Shown: in pieces, positions 43,038-51,815 of the stretch | Numbering within the stretch: the first letter of the stretch is position 1 | Layout of the letters: each line of letters begins with the position of its first letter | NCBI GenBank assembly: GCA_050299175.1 | Contig: JBNKVM010000074.1 | Location: forward strand, 23,612-87,611 | Direction of reading: 5' to 3' | DNA from: JAPHTQ01 sp050299175 | GTDB taxonomy: Bacteria; Pseudomonadota; Gammaproteobacteria; Thiohalomonadales; Thiohalomonadaceae | DNA: 64,000 nucleotides | The notes under the pieces: generated by a model | What the model saw: the letters and a program-made list of their open reading frames with translations, nothing else | The model's database searches: none | What the model was told of the DNA's origin: nothing | Translations under genes and position numbers: made by a program

Positions 43038-43873
43038 AAACCTCAAAGCCCCGCGAAGCCGCCGCACAGACCCTGCCCCGCCAGGCCTGCCTGCCGATTA
43101 ACCGCTGCAATCTGCCCGCGGTCATCCTCGGCAGCCTCACCTTCCAACAGCATCCCACCGCACTCTCTATTGATGGGGTGGAGGTGTTACACCGCGATCT
43201 ACTGCGCCGGCTGGACGGGATCAAAGACCCGGGCAACCGCGCACAACAGTTTATCGATTACATGACGGTGCACTTCCTATTGAATGCACTCGATGAAGCG
43301 GGACTGGATGAAGAGAGCCGACTGGATCGCAGCAAGGCTGACTATCGGCGCCTGCTGCGCGGCTGGTCCTTCGACTCCGACAGTCGGGACGCCGCCGTCA
43401 TGAAGGGCTGGGTGGAGACGCGTTTTGGTCTGCTGCCCCGCTTTCATCAACAACCGATCCGTAGTAGCGACGACGAGGCCTACCATCAATATCAGCACGC
43501 CTACGCCCAGGGAATCTACAACACCAACTCACTGGAGGCGCAGCTGGACCTGCTCTACACCTATTGCCAATACGAACTGCAGCGTCAGTTTCCTGAGCAG
43601 ACACATATTGCACTCTACCGTGGCAGTAACGACACCGAGCAGATGCGTCACCCAAAAGCCAACAACAACAAAAAGCCCCTGCTGCTACTCAATAACCTGA
43701 ATTCATTTAGCAGCAGTATCGAACGCGCCTCGGAATTCGGCGATCGGGTATTTTGCATCGAGGTGCCGTTAAGCAAGATCGTCTTCTATTCAGAACTCAT
43801 CCCCAGCTATCTCAAGGCAGAAAATGAGTACATTGTCATCGGCGGTGTCTATCAAGCCGAACAGGTAATGTAA
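43025..43873 (+). CDS. draT: NAD+-dinitrogen-reductase ADP-ribosyltransferase DraT
   Basis: 282 residues. It transfers ADP-ribose from NAD to Arg101 of NifH to switch nitrogenase off when ammonium rises or light/energy drops. The R-S-E pattern of ADP-ribosyltransferases is visible: IALYRGSND, LNNLNSFSSSIERASEFG and KAENEYIVIGG (E-x-E). The start at 43025 gives the family N-terminus; a ribosome site is weak. Divergent from nifH. The partner hydrolase DraG is absent from the window. Confidence 0.93.
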   Translation: MDTDKTSKPREAAAQTLPRQACLPINRCNLPAVILGSLTFQQHPTALSIDGVEVLHRDLLRRLDGIKDPGNRAQQFIDYMTVHFLLNALDEAGLDEESRLDRSKADYRRLLRGWSFDSDSRDAAVMKGWVETRFGLLPRFHQQPIRSSDDEAYHQYQHAYAQGIYNTNSLEAQLDLLYTYCQYELQRQFPEQTHIALYRGSNDTEQMRHPKANNNKKPLLLLNNLNSFSSSIERASEFGDRVFCIEVPLSKIVFYSELIPSYLKAENEYIVIGGVYQAEQVM

Positions 43874-43884
43874 GCCGACAGAAT

Positions 43885-43900
43885 TGTCGACTTTGCGACA
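43885..43900 (+). promoter_or_regulatory. NifA upstream site for SIR2-like gene
   Basis: TGTCGACTTTGCGACA fits TGT-N10-ACA, with TGTCG and CGACA ends identical to the nifE site. It lies about 53 bases upstream of the -24 element below, 12 bases after the draT stop. Confidence 0.8.
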
Positions 43901-43952
43901 AAGTCCAAACGATGCATAACGCTCTACCTATAAAAACAACACCTTAGAAAGC

Positions 43953-43966
43953 GGCCCGATAATTGC
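43953..43966 (+). promoter_or_regulatory. Sigma54 promoter of SIR2-like gene
   Basis: GGCCCG, 4 bases, TTGC with exact GG-N10-GC spacing, ending in TTGCT. It deviates from GGCACG by one base. Start of transcription is expected near 43978, about 28 bases before the ATG. Confidence 0.8.
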
Positions 43967-44006
43967 TGTAACCAAGTAAATCCATCAGACACTAGTGGAA
44001 TCACTC

Positions 44007-44870
44007 ATGGAACAGCATCTCATCGACACCATTAAATCCGGTCTTCAGGACGGCAGCATCATCCCCTACCTGGGGCCACAGGCGTTGACCGGTTCCGTTA
44101 ATGCGGATGGCGAACCAATCCCTGCCGACAGCGACAGCCTGATCCTGGCGATGAACAACGGCCGCCCGATGGCACCGAAACTGATGTACGAATTCCCCCG
44201 CGCAGCCATGAACCTGGAATTGAAGCGTGGCCGCTCTTTCATTACCCGTTTCCTGAATAAACTTTACGGCGATACCGAATGGAGCCGTGCGCCGATTCAT
44301 GACTGGCTCAAGGCGACAAAACCTGCCTGTGTGATTGATATTAACCGCGATCTGCAACTGCAACAGAGCTATAGCGATACACCGCATAATCTGATGATCG
44401 GCATCGCCCGTATCGGTGGCACCGACTTCCGTTACAAGCTCTATTACTACGATGGTTCCAGTTACAAAGAGATCACCAATGAGGAAGCGGATCCGTCATT
44501 GCCCCTGTTGATTAAACCGATGGGGGCACCACAACCGGAGGCTAACTACATCGCCTCCGATGCGGACTATGTGGATTACATTACCGAGCTGATGGGTGGC
44601 TTCGGTGTTCCGAAATTTTTCAAGGAGTACCGCAAAAAGAAACGCTATCTGTTGCTCGGGCTAAGTCTGAATCGTGATACCGAACGCATGGTGCTACATG
44701 ACATCAGTCTTGATCGTGCCTCAGAGTCCGGCTGGGCAATTATCCCCGGCGCAACCGACAAGGAAAAACGCTTTTGCAAAACCAAACTGAATATAGAAGT
44801 GATCGATATTCCTCTGTCAGAGTTCATGCAGGCCTTTGGTGTTGAAGTGCCAGAACCGGTCGAGGCATAA
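44007..44870 (+). CDS. SIR2-like protein in nif cluster
   Basis: 287 residues with a SIR2_2-like layout: SIIPYLGPQALTG near the start, CVIDINRDLQLQQSY where family members have a T-N-x-D motif, LLIKPMGAPQPEANYIASDADY where others have K-x-H-G, and KRYLLLGLSLNRDTERMVL as the closing block. The catalytic-position His appears replaced by Met, so NAD cleavage is doubtful. ATG at 44007 chosen over GTG at 43995. Preceded by its own predicted NifA/sigma54 promoter, and followed 2 bases later by a small Cys-rich gene. Confidence 0.75.
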   Translation: MEQHLIDTIKSGLQDGSIIPYLGPQALTGSVNADGEPIPADSDSLILAMNNGRPMAPKLMYEFPRAAMNLELKRGRSFITRFLNKLYGDTEWSRAPIHDWLKATKPACVIDINRDLQLQQSYSDTPHNLMIGIARIGGTDFRYKLYYYDGSSYKEITNEEADPSLPLLIKPMGAPQPEANYIASDADYVDYITELMGGFGVPKFFKEYRKKKRYLLLGLSLNRDTERMVLHDISLDRASESGWAIIPGATDKEKRFCKTKLNIEVIDIPLSEFMQAFGVEVPEPVEA

Positions 44871-44872
44871 AC

Positions 44873-45100
44873 ATGACACATCACTTCAAACCCTGTGTCA
44901 GTCGTATCGCCTGCACCGAGGACGGTACACATTGCCGTGCCTGTGGCAGAAGTCATGAAGAGATCAATGCACTACGTAACCTGGTCAATCAGGTCACAGA
45001 TTTTGCGTTGGGGATGGATTACGACAACAACGAGGAATTCCTTGAATACCTGAAATCCAAGGTATTGAAGAAAGTAAAAAGCGCCAGGCAATCTGCCTAG
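44873..45100 (+). CDS. Small Cys-rich protein (DUF1289-like start)
   Basis: 75 residues. The N-terminus has FKPCVSRIACTEDGTHCRACGRSHEEI, four cysteines in a pattern like DUF1289 proteins that may bind metal. The rest is helical and basic (LKSKVLKKVKSARQ). It begins 2 bases after the SIR2-like gene, so both share the predicted NifA promoter. Function unknown. Confidence 0.7.
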   Translation: MTHHFKPCVSRIACTEDGTHCRACGRSHEEINALRNLVNQVTDFALGMDYDNNEEFLEYLKSKVLKKVKSARQSA

Positions 45101-45117
45101 TGCTAACAAGAACTTCC

Positions 45118-45158
45118 TGCCTCTACCAGCATTGATGATGTTGGTAGAGGCAGTTTTT
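45118..45158 (+). terminator. Rho-independent terminator after SIR2-like operon
   Basis: TGCCTCTACCA and TGGTAGAGGCA arms, 11 bp, followed by GTTTTT. Closes the two-gene plus-strand unit, just before the converging hemerythrin gene. Confidence 0.9.
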
Positions 45159-45168
45159 CAAACAAATT

Positions 45169-45630
45169 CTAATCGAGATAAAAAAAACGCTTCAACCAGC
45201 CACTGCCTTTGCGCGCTTCACTGGTCTGGATAATCGTGTCGATATTGGCCTTAACCGCCGGCACGTAATCCGCATCATCATGTTTGATGTGATTCACCAG
45301 CCAATTGGCCAGCATACCGTGCAACTCCACCGCAACATCTTCCCCATCATCCAGTCGCTTGCGATACTCGCCGACGCGACGGGTGAAAAGTTCGTGGACT
45401 TTTTTGTGCGGTCGACAATATTCGTACCCGGCCTCTTCCTGTATCTCTTCTTCAAAGGCAAAGTGAGACATTGTGTATTGCACACACTCTTCAACAACCT
45501 GGCGTACTGTATCGGGTCGCTGTGTCTCTTTTACTGTTTCCAACTGATTAATAAAATCGACAATCTGTCGATGCTGCTCGTCAATAAGTTCGATACCTGT
45601 ATTCAGGTCTTTTGTCCAAGTAATAGGCAT
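45169..45630 (-). CDS. Bacteriohemerythrin (first)
   Basis: 153-residue di-iron oxygen-binding protein. Ligands are in GIELIDEQHRQIVDFIN, MSHFAFEEEIQEE, RPHKKVHELF and VNHIKHDDADYV. Start ATG at 45630 has GGAGG 8 bases upstream; a TTG two codons earlier is too near the ribosome site. It is a close relative of the next gene, probably by tandem duplication. Likely oxygen storage or delivery in microaerobic cells, possibly protecting nitrogenase. Confidence 0.9.
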   Translation of the reverse strand: MPITWTKDLNTGIELIDEQHRQIVDFINQLETVKETQRPDTVRQVVEECVQYTMSHFAFEEEIQEEAGYEYCRPHKKVHELFTRRVGEYRKRLDDGEDVAVELHGMLANWLVNHIKHDDADYVPAVKANIDTIIQTSEARKGSGWLKRFFYLD

Positions 45631-45664
45631 AGACAAAACCTCCAGTTCCGCTCTTCTTTATTAA

Positions 45665-45742
45665 AGTCGTTATTCCATGAGCTTATGCACTGTGCATACA
45701 TGGCATGAAGTGCCATGTGACGATTATGACACAATAACGACT
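45665..45742. promoter_or_regulatory. Nested palindromes between hemerythrin genes
   Basis: Outer AGTCGTTATT/AATAACGACT arms (45665-45674, 45733-45742) enclose TATGCACTGTGCATA (perfect) and CATGGCA/TGCCATG hairpins side by side. It lies directly upstream of the first hemerythrin gene. It may be an operator cluster or a small mobile repeat; I cannot decide. Confidence 0.5.
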
Positions 45743-45836
45743 AAATTGGTGGGGAATTACTAATGAAATATATCTATTCACATTTTTGTACGCTATAGAG
45801 TGGTTCTATCTTCTGCACCGCATCCTGAGCGCACTA

Positions 45837-46286
45837 TTACCCCAACAGTCTGCGGATAAATCCCTTGCCGCCCCTTTTCTGCTTACGCAGTGTCGCCTGA
45901 TGCAGCTTCACTGCGCCGACGTAGTCGGCATCATCCAGCTTAATGTGATTAACCAACCAACGTGCCAGCATATCGTGTAGTTCAGCAGCAACATCTTCAC
46001 CAGCCTTGAGTCGCCGCTGATATTCCGAAATACGTTGTGTAAACAGCGCATGAACCTTGCGGTGAACATCGAGAAATTCGTATCCCGCCTGTTGCTGCAA
46101 CTGTTCCTCATAAGAAAAGTGAGTACAGGTATAGTCGACACAGGCGCCGACTACGTCCGCCACTGAATCCTTGTCCTGTTGCTCGCGAGCTATCTCCAGG
46201 TTATTGATAAATTCGACAATGCGTCGGTGCTGTTTGTCGATTTCCGCTATCCCTGTGTCCAGTTCGTCGGACCATACAATTGACAT
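45837..46286 (-). CDS. Bacteriohemerythrin (second)
   Basis: 149 residues, same plan as the first: GIAEIDKQHRRIVEFIN, CTHFSYEEQLQQQAGYEF, VHRKVHALF and VNHIKLDDADYV. GGGGG lies before the ATG. The two hemerythrins share long stretches (EFINNLE, DADYV, LKAGEDVAAELHDML) so the pair arose by duplication. About 275 bases with no gene follow upstream, to the repeat at 46.56 kb. Confidence 0.9.
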   Translation of the reverse strand: MSIVWSDELDTGIAEIDKQHRRIVEFINNLEIAREQQDKDSVADVVGACVDYTCTHFSYEEQLQQQAGYEFLDVHRKVHALFTQRISEYQRRLKAGEDVAAELHDMLARWLVNHIKLDDADYVGAVKLHQATLRKQKRGGKGFIRRLLG

Positions 46287-46561
46287 CCAAACCCCCTAAA
46301 CGGCCCAGAAGCGCACTGTGCTCCGCTAACCAAAATATACCCGGGCAAACATCATTGATACGATTCGCGCAAACCCTCTGTTACTGCATCCTGCAGCGGC
46401 ATGATCGTGTCATTAACTTACTTATAATGTGGAATTTCGACGCCATTCTGACCGATCAGCGCCTCTGGAGAAAGGACCCTGACCACAGATTAACATTGTT
46501 TACAATCCCTATAACAACAGAATTTATATGGTTTTGGCAATTTTGCCAGAGTAACAGGCAC

Positions 46562-46612
46562 AAAAAAGCCGACCAGTTGGTCGGCTTCTTCATTATTGGT
46601 CGGGGCGAGAGG
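46562..46612. repeat. Direct repeat of tRNA-Pro 3' end and terminator, copy 1
   Basis: A 51-base stretch matching 46707-46757 at 48 positions by my alignment. It contains A6, GCCGACCAGTTGGTCGGC and the last bases of the tRNA-Pro gene. The 94 bases between copies carry CCTTTGTCCA/TGGACAAAGG around one base and outer AGGTGC/GCACCT ends. Confidence 0.8.
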
Positions 46613-46705
46613 GTGAGGTGCGACCCTTTGTCCAGTGGACAAAGGAAGCGCAACGAACGCCCGAAGCATCAGCGCAGGGCCGGGAATCCTGAGCACCTTC
46701 AGATC

Positions 46706-46730
46706 AAAAAAAGCCGACCAGCTGGTCGGC
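46706..46730 (-). terminator. Terminator of tRNA-Pro
   Basis: GCCGACCAGCTGGTCGGC, an 18-base perfect palindrome, followed on minus by a seven-T run. Lies 12 bases past the tRNA CCA end. Copy 2 of the 51-base repeat includes it. Confidence 0.85.
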
Positions 46731-46740
46731 TTTCTCATTA

Positions 46741-46818
<78 letters not shown>

Positions 46819-46853
46819 AAATTTCGACTCCCCTGCGGGGGAATGAGCCGCGC

Positions 46854-46882
46854 ATCATACACCAGTTGTCCCCGGTTGAGAA
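46854..46882 (-). promoter_or_regulatory. Likely promoter of tRNA-Pro
   Basis: On minus TTCTCA, 17 bases, TATGAT, then GC-rich bases (GCGCGG) before the start, as in stringently controlled stable RNA promoters. The -35 is weak. Confidence 0.5.
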
Positions 46883-46947
46883 CACGAATGTTGGATTGCG
46901 GAATATTACTCGTAAGAAAGGCAGACCCCTGAAAAACGCGGTAAAAA

Positions 46948-47304
46948 CTAGCGTTTCAGGATATCCAGTACCTCTTCCAGCTCTACCCTCAATTGCTTGA
47001 TGATCTGCTGGCTTTGATTGGCGTCAGTCCGGTTATCGTCGCTCTCCAGCTGCTGGCGGGCGCCACCAATGGTGAAGCCCTGTTCGTACAGCAGGGCGCG
47101 GATCTGACGAATAATGATAACGTCCTGGCGCTGATAATAGCGGCGATTGCCACGACGCTTGACCGGCTTGAGCTGAGGGAATTCCTGCTCCCAGTAGCGC
47201 AGCACGTGGGGTTTTACGCCACAAAGCTCGCTCACCTCACCGATGGTGAAGTAACGCTTGCCGGGAATGGGTGGTAATTCGTTATTGTTGCTGGGTTCCA
47301 GCAT
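46948..47304 (-). CDS. MerR-family regulator
   Basis: 118 residues with an N-terminal MerR helix-turn-helix (RYFTIGEVSELCGVKPHVLRYWEQEFPQLKPVKRRGNRRYYQRQDV) and a short coiled C-terminus (IIKQLRVELEEVLDIL). Downstream of ihfA, as in many gammaproteobacteria; it overlaps the ihfA end by 23 bases. No metal-binding Cys pair is seen. The target is unknown. Confidence 0.88.
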   Translation of the reverse strand: MLEPSNNNELPPIPGKRYFTIGEVSELCGVKPHVLRYWEQEFPQLKPVKRRGNRRYYQRQDVIIIRQIRALLYEQGFTIGGARQQLESDDNRTDANQSQQIIKQLRVELEEVLDILKR

Positions 47305-47584
47305 ACGCCTCTACTCGTGCCTTGAGTTTTTGTCCTGGACGGAAAGTCACCACACGACGGGCGGTGATCGGTATCTCCTCGCCTGTCTTGGGGTTTCTTC
47401 CGGGTCTTTCGTTCTTATCGCGTAGGTCGAAGTTGCCGAAACCGGACAATTTAACCTGGTAGCCGTTCTCCAGCGCGACACGCACTTCCTCGAAGAACTG
47501 CTCGACCAGTTCCTTGGCCTCGCGTTTATTCAGTCCAAGCTCATCAAAGAGCTTTTCGGCAATGGTAGCTTTGGTCAATGCCAT
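47282..47584 (-). CDS. ihfA: Integration host factor alpha
   Basis: 100-residue DNA-bending protein that with IhfB helps sigma54 promoters loop. MALTKATIAEKLFDELGLNKREAKELVEQFFEE and LSGFGNFDLRDKNERPGRNPKTGEEIPITARRVVTF are diagnostic. Follows pheT directly, as usual. Confidence 0.95.
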   Translation of the reverse strand: MALTKATIAEKLFDELGLNKREAKELVEQFFEEVRVALENGYQVKLSGFGNFDLRDKNERPGRNPKTGEEIPITARRVVTFRPGQKLKARVEAYAGTQQQ

Positions 47585-47586
47585 GA

Positions 47587-49965
47587 TTACTCTCTTAAAG
47601 TCGCTCCCAGTTCTCGAACCAGGGAATTCACCACCCGCTCGATTGCAGCATCAACTTCTTCGTCAGTAAGAGTGCGCGATTGTGCCTGTAAGGTCAAGCC
47701 CAAAGCAAGACTTTTTCTACCTGAATCAATGCGTTCCCCAGCATAGAGGTCAAACAGCTTTAAGTTTTGCAGACCCTCTGGAGCGGCGTTATTGATGCAG
47801 TTTAGCACCTCATCTGCGGTGATCGCCTCGTCCACCAAAACAGCAAGATCGCGACGAATAGCCGGAAATTTAGATATTTCGGCGAATTTCGGCACACTTT
47901 TCTCGCTCAACATATCTGCTTTAATTTCAAAGAGATAGCAATGTCCGCGCAGATCAAAGGACTTTTCCAGGGCCGGATGGAGTGCTCCAAGCCACCCCGC
48001 TGGCTGATCACCAAAATAGATTCTGGCGCTCTGACCGGGGTGCAATGCGGGGTGATTTTCCGCCACAAAACGGAACTGATCCGCCTTTCTGGTCAGCGCC
48101 AGCAGCGCCTCCACATCCGCCTTGGCATCGTAGAAATCGACCTTGCGCTCGGCACTACCCCACTGCTCCGGCAAGGCAGGGCCGTAGATCAAGCCAGCCA
48201 GCATGTTTTCCTGAAGCAGATCATCCCCCTGCCCGACAAAGCTAAGGCCGTACTCGAACAGGCGAACCCGACTCTGCTGACGATTCAGGTTACGTTGCAG
48301 CAGCGGCAACATGCCCGCCCACAGCGTAGTGCGCATCACCGACAGATCATTGGAGATAGGGTTGGCCAGGGTAATACCCTGCCCTTGCGGATCGAGCTGC
48401 TTCAGTACTGATGGATCGACAAAGCTGTAACTAATCGCCTCCTGATAACCACGGTCGACCAGCAGACGGGAGAAATCACTGCGTCCAAGTCGCGCCTCAG
48501 GCTGCGGTTGCATCATCAGCGATCCCAGCGGACGTTTGCTGGGCAGGTTCTCGTAACCGATAATCCGTCCGACCTCTTCGATCAGATCGACTTCGATCGT
48601 AATGTCGAAACGGAAAGACGGCACGCTCACCTGCCAGCCATCGTCGACTTTATTCAGGCTCATGCCAAGGCGCTTCAGAATATCCTCAACATCGGCTGCC
48701 GCGATCTCAGCACCGAGAATTCGTGCAATACGCTGCAGGCGAAGATGGATCGGATGACGAGCCGGCAACGCCGCTTCACTCACCACCTCTTCCAATCGTC
48801 CCGCTTTACCGCCAACAATCTCCAGCAACAACGCCGTTGCACGTTCCATTGCACGCTCGGCAAGCGCAGGATCGACACCGCGTTCAAAGCGGTGCGAAGA
48901 ATCGGTGTGCAAGCCATAGCGACGCGCACGGCCGGCAATACTATCGGGGGCAAAGAAGGCGCTCTCAAGGAAGATATCGAACGTCGCATCGTTCACCGCA
49001 GAGGCATCGCCACCCATCACACCGGCCATCGCCAGCGGACCTTTATGATCAGCAATAACCAGGGTTTCAGAATCGAGCTCTACTTCCTGCTCGTTAAGCA
49101 GCAACAGCTTTTCACCCTGTTTGGCGCGACGAACAATGATGCCTTTGTTCAGTTTTGCCAGGTCGAAGGCATGCATCGGTTGCCCCAACTCCAGCAACAC
49201 GTAGTTGGTTACATCGACGATCGGACCGAGACTGCGAATACCGCTACGACGTAGGCGCTCCTGCATCCACAGCGGTGTTTCAGCTTTAACATTAACGCCG
49301 CGAATCACACGGCCGATGTAACGCGGGCAATCATCAGCTGCATCAACGGTGATGGAAAAGGTATCGTCGATGGCAGCGGGAACGCTTTTGATCTCCGGTC
49401 CATTCACCGCAGCCTGATTCAGTACACCCACTTCACGGGCAATCCCTGAAACACTCAGGCAGTCACCCCGGTTAGGCGTCAAACCCAGTTCGATAGTGAC
49501 ATCATCGAGCTTTAGATAATTACGAATGTCCTCACCCACCGGTGCATCGGCAGGCAGTTCCAACAGGCCACTGGCACTTTCAGCAAGACCCAGTTCTGAA
49601 GCGGAACAGAGCATGCCCGCAGATGGCACGCCGCGCAGCTTGGCTTTTTTGATCTTGAAGTTACCGGGAAGTACAGCACCGACCACCGCAACAGGCACTT
49701 TCAAACCTTCACGAACATTGGCCGCACCGCAAACAATACCGAGATTTTCCTTGTCGCCAACCGTGACTTCGGTGACACGCAACTTGTCTGCATCCGGATG
49801 CGGCTCAACTTTGACAACCTCACCGATCAACACACCACTAAACTCACCGGCCACCGGCTCGATGGCATCCACCTCAAGACCGGCCATCGTCAGTTGATGA
49901 GACAACTCATCGGTAGAGTTGGCGGGATTCACCCATTCGCGCAACCATGCTTCACTGAATTTCAT
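47587..49965 (-). CDS. pheT: Phenylalanyl-tRNA synthetase beta chain
   Basis: 792 residues with N-terminal tRNA-binding domain (VGEVVKVEPHPDADKLRVTEVTVG), B3/B4 editing region, B5 domain and C-terminal anticodon-binding FDX-ACB domain (FPAIRRDLAVLVDEAI). Works with PheS as a tetramer. Confidence 0.97.
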   Translation of the reverse strand: MKFSEAWLREWVNPANSTDELSHQLTMAGLEVDAIEPVAGEFSGVLIGEVVKVEPHPDADKLRVTEVTVGDKENLGIVCGAANVREGLKVPVAVVGAVLPGNFKIKKAKLRGVPSAGMLCSASELGLAESASGLLELPADAPVGEDIRNYLKLDDVTIELGLTPNRGDCLSVSGIAREVGVLNQAAVNGPEIKSVPAAIDDTFSITVDAADDCPRYIGRVIRGVNVKAETPLWMQERLRRSGIRSLGPIVDVTNYVLLELGQPMHAFDLAKLNKGIIVRRAKQGEKLLLLNEQEVELDSETLVIADHKGPLAMAGVMGGDASAVNDATFDIFLESAFFAPDSIAGRARRYGLHTDSSHRFERGVDPALAERAMERATALLLEIVGGKAGRLEEVVSEAALPARHPIHLRLQRIARILGAEIAAADVEDILKRLGMSLNKVDDGWQVSVPSFRFDITIEVDLIEEVGRIIGYENLPSKRPLGSLMMQPQPEARLGRSDFSRLLVDRGYQEAISYSFVDPSVLKQLDPQGQGITLANPISNDLSVMRTTLWAGMLPLLQRNLNRQQSRVRLFEYGLSFVGQGDDLLQENMLAGLIYGPALPEQWGSAERKVDFYDAKADVEALLALTRKADQFRFVAENHPALHPGQSARIYFGDQPAGWLGALHPALEKSFDLRGHCYLFEIKADMLSEKSVPKFAEISKFPAIRRDLAVLVDEAITADEVLNCINNAAPEGLQNLKLFDLYAGERIDSGRKSLALGLTLQAQSRTLTDEEVDAAIERVVNSLVRELGATLRE

Positions 49966-50013
49966 ATCGTTTTAAACCTGAGTAATTTTTATTTGCGCCA
50001 GAACGAAACGGAC

Positions 50014-51030
50014 TTAATTAAACTGCTGCAGGAAGCGCAGATCGTTTTCAAAAAAGAGTCGCAGATCATTCACGCCATAACGCAGCATCGCCATCCGCTC
50101 GACACCGATACCAAAGGCAAAACCGCTATATTTTTCACTGTCGATACCAACATGACGAAAGACTTCCGGGTGCACCATGCCGCAACCGAGGATCTCGATC
50201 CAGCCGGTACCGCTACAGACACGACAACCTTCACCACCGCACATCACACACTGAATGTCGGCCTCGGCAGAAGGTTCGGTAAAGGGGAAATAGGAGGGAC
50301 GAAAACGTACCGCCAACTCCTGTTCAAAGAAGTTGCGCAGAAAGTCATCCAGTATGCCTTTCAGATCGGCAAAGCTCACCTTCTCATCGACCAACAGACC
50401 TTCGATCTGATGGAACATCGGCGAGTGCGTCAGATCAGAATCGCAACGATAAACTCGACCGGGTGCAATCAAACGCAGCGGCGGTTGCTGCTGTTCCATT
50501 TCGCGGATCTGCACCGGCGAAGTATGGGTACGCAACAGAGTGTGCGCATCGAAATAGAAGGTATCGTGCATCGCACGCGCCGGATGGGTTTCCGGAATAT
50601 TCAACGCTTCGAAGTTATGGAAGTCGTCTTCGATCTCCGGCCCTTCGGCAACGGTAAAACCAAGTTGTGCAAATAGTGACTGGATGCGCTCCATGGTCTG
50701 GGTGATCGGATGCAGACCACCGCTCGGCTGGCCACGCCCCGGAAGGGTCACGTCAATACGTTCACCTTCCAGTCGAGCATTCAGCACCGCTTCCTGCAAC
50801 GACTGCTTACGTGCTTCAATCGCCTGCTGCACAGCGGTCTTGGCCTGGTTGATCACCTGCCCTGCCTTAGGCCGCTCTTCGGGCGAAAGTTTACCCAGTG
50901 ATTTCATCTGCTCGGTGAGTACGCCCTTCTTACCCAGATACTGCACCCGGATATCTTCCAGTGCCTGCATCTCGGTGGTGGCGGCAATCGCCGCTTCGGC
51001 TTCTTTTACCAGCGCCGTTAAATCGTCCAC
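50014..51030 (-). CDS. pheS: Phenylalanyl-tRNA synthetase alpha chain (GTG start)
   Basis: 338 residues with coiled N-terminus (ALVKEAEAAI...RVQYLGKKGVLTEQMKSLGKLSPEERP) and class II motifs (HPARAMHDTFYF, GRVYRCDSDLTHSPMFHQIEGL, GCGMVHPEVFRHVG, GFAFGIGVERMAMLRYGVNDLRLFFENDLRFL). The GTG at 51030 has GGAG 8 bases upstream and gives the family N-terminus; the longer frame starting at 51069 lies over the leader hairpin. Confidence 0.93.
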   Translation of the reverse strand: MDDLTALVKEAEAAIAATTEMQALEDIRVQYLGKKGVLTEQMKSLGKLSPEERPKAGQVINQAKTAVQQAIEARKQSLQEAVLNARLEGERIDVTLPGRGQPSGGLHPITQTMERIQSLFAQLGFTVAEGPEIEDDFHNFEALNIPETHPARAMHDTFYFDAHTLLRTHTSPVQIREMEQQQPPLRLIAPGRVYRCDSDLTHSPMFHQIEGLLVDEKVSFADLKGILDDFLRNFFEQELAVRFRPSYFPFTEPSAEADIQCVMCGGEGCRVCSGTGWIEILGCGMVHPEVFRHVGIDSEKYSGFAFGIGVERMAMLRYGVNDLRLFFENDLRFLQQFN

Positions 51031-51069
51031 GCCATCTACTCCGATTATTTTCCTGTTTTGCCAAAACAA

Positions 51070-51101
51070 AAGGGGGAAAGACTGTCAGGCCTTTCCCCCT
51101 T
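51070..51101 (-). terminator. Terminator-like hairpin before pheS
   Basis: AAGGGGGAAAG and CTTTCCCCCTT arms, 11 bp, followed on minus by TTGTTTT. It lies between rplT and pheS, where Escherichia has the pheM attenuator. I find no Phe-rich leader peptide, so this looks like partial termination. Confidence 0.75.
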
Positions 51102-51145
51102 CTGTGTGAAGCGGCGGTCTATGCCGTACCGCTTCGATTCGTTGC

Positions 51146-51502
51146 TCAGGCCAGTGCGTTTTTCGCGGTGTTCGCCAGGGCAGCAAAACCTGCCTTGTCG
51201 GTCACAGCGATATCAGCCAGTACCTTACGGTCGATAGCAACGCCAGCCTTGCTCAGGCCGTTGATCATGCGGCTGTAGGAAATACCGCACTCACGGGCAG
51301 CAGCGTTGATACGTGCGATCCATAGTGCACGGAACTGACGCTTGCGCTGACGACGGTCACGATAGGCGTATTGACCTGCCTTGATAACCGCTTGCTTGGC
51401 GACGCGGAAAACATTCTTGCGACGACCGTAGTAGCCCTTGGCCTGGGCCATAATCTTTTTGTGTCGGGCACGAGCCTGAACACCACGTTTTACTCTTGGC
51501 AT
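51146..51502 (-). CDS. rplT: 50S ribosomal protein L20
   Basis: 118 residues, MPRVKRGVQARARHKKIMAQAKGYYGRRKNVFRVAKQAV, universal L20 form. Binds 23S rRNA early in assembly and in some species represses its own operon. Confidence 0.98.
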   Translation of the reverse strand: MPRVKRGVQARARHKKIMAQAKGYYGRRKNVFRVAKQAVIKAGQYAYRDRRQRKRQFRALWIARINAAARECGISYSRMINGLSKAGVAIDRKVLADIAVTDKAGFAALANTAKNALA

Positions 51503-51515
51503 CGTTCCTTACTCC

Positions 51516-51710
51516 TCAGCTATAGGGCAACATGCGGCGTACCATTGGTACGTCGACGGCGGCAACCATTTCACCAGAACGCAGCTGACGCTTACGCTTA
51601 GTCGGTTTCTTAGTGAGGATGTGACGACGGAACGACTGGTTTCGCTTGAAACCGCCAGCGCTCTTTTTGAAACGCTTGGCCGCGCCACGATTGGTTTTCA
51701 TCTTTGGCAT
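51516..51710 (-). CDS. rpmI: 50S ribosomal protein L35
   Basis: 64 residues, MPKMKTNRGAAKRFKKSAGGFKRNQSFRRHILTKKPTKRKRQLR, normal L35. Confidence 0.97.
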   Translation of the reverse strand: MPKMKTNRGAAKRFKKSAGGFKRNQSFRRHILTKKPTKRKRQLRSGEMVAAVDVPMVRRMLPYS

Positions 51711-51815
51711 TGCTTATTACTCCAAAACCACGCATTGCATTTTAGTTAAAACGCGCGTTTGCGACTGTGGGCACCTTAATGGATGGACAGTAGCGCGTCG
51801 CGAAGCAGGCAGAGC

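Noticed and set aside
44007..44870. DraG
   Set aside because: No ADP-ribosylglycohydrolase metal-binding motifs; sequence fits SIR2-like layout instead.
48508..49254. 248-residue plus-strand frame inside pheT
   Set aside because: Mirror of a real gene; composition low-complexity and no ribosome site.
51030..51145. pheM-type Phe leader peptide before pheS
   Set aside because: No start codon followed by Phe codons found in the gap.
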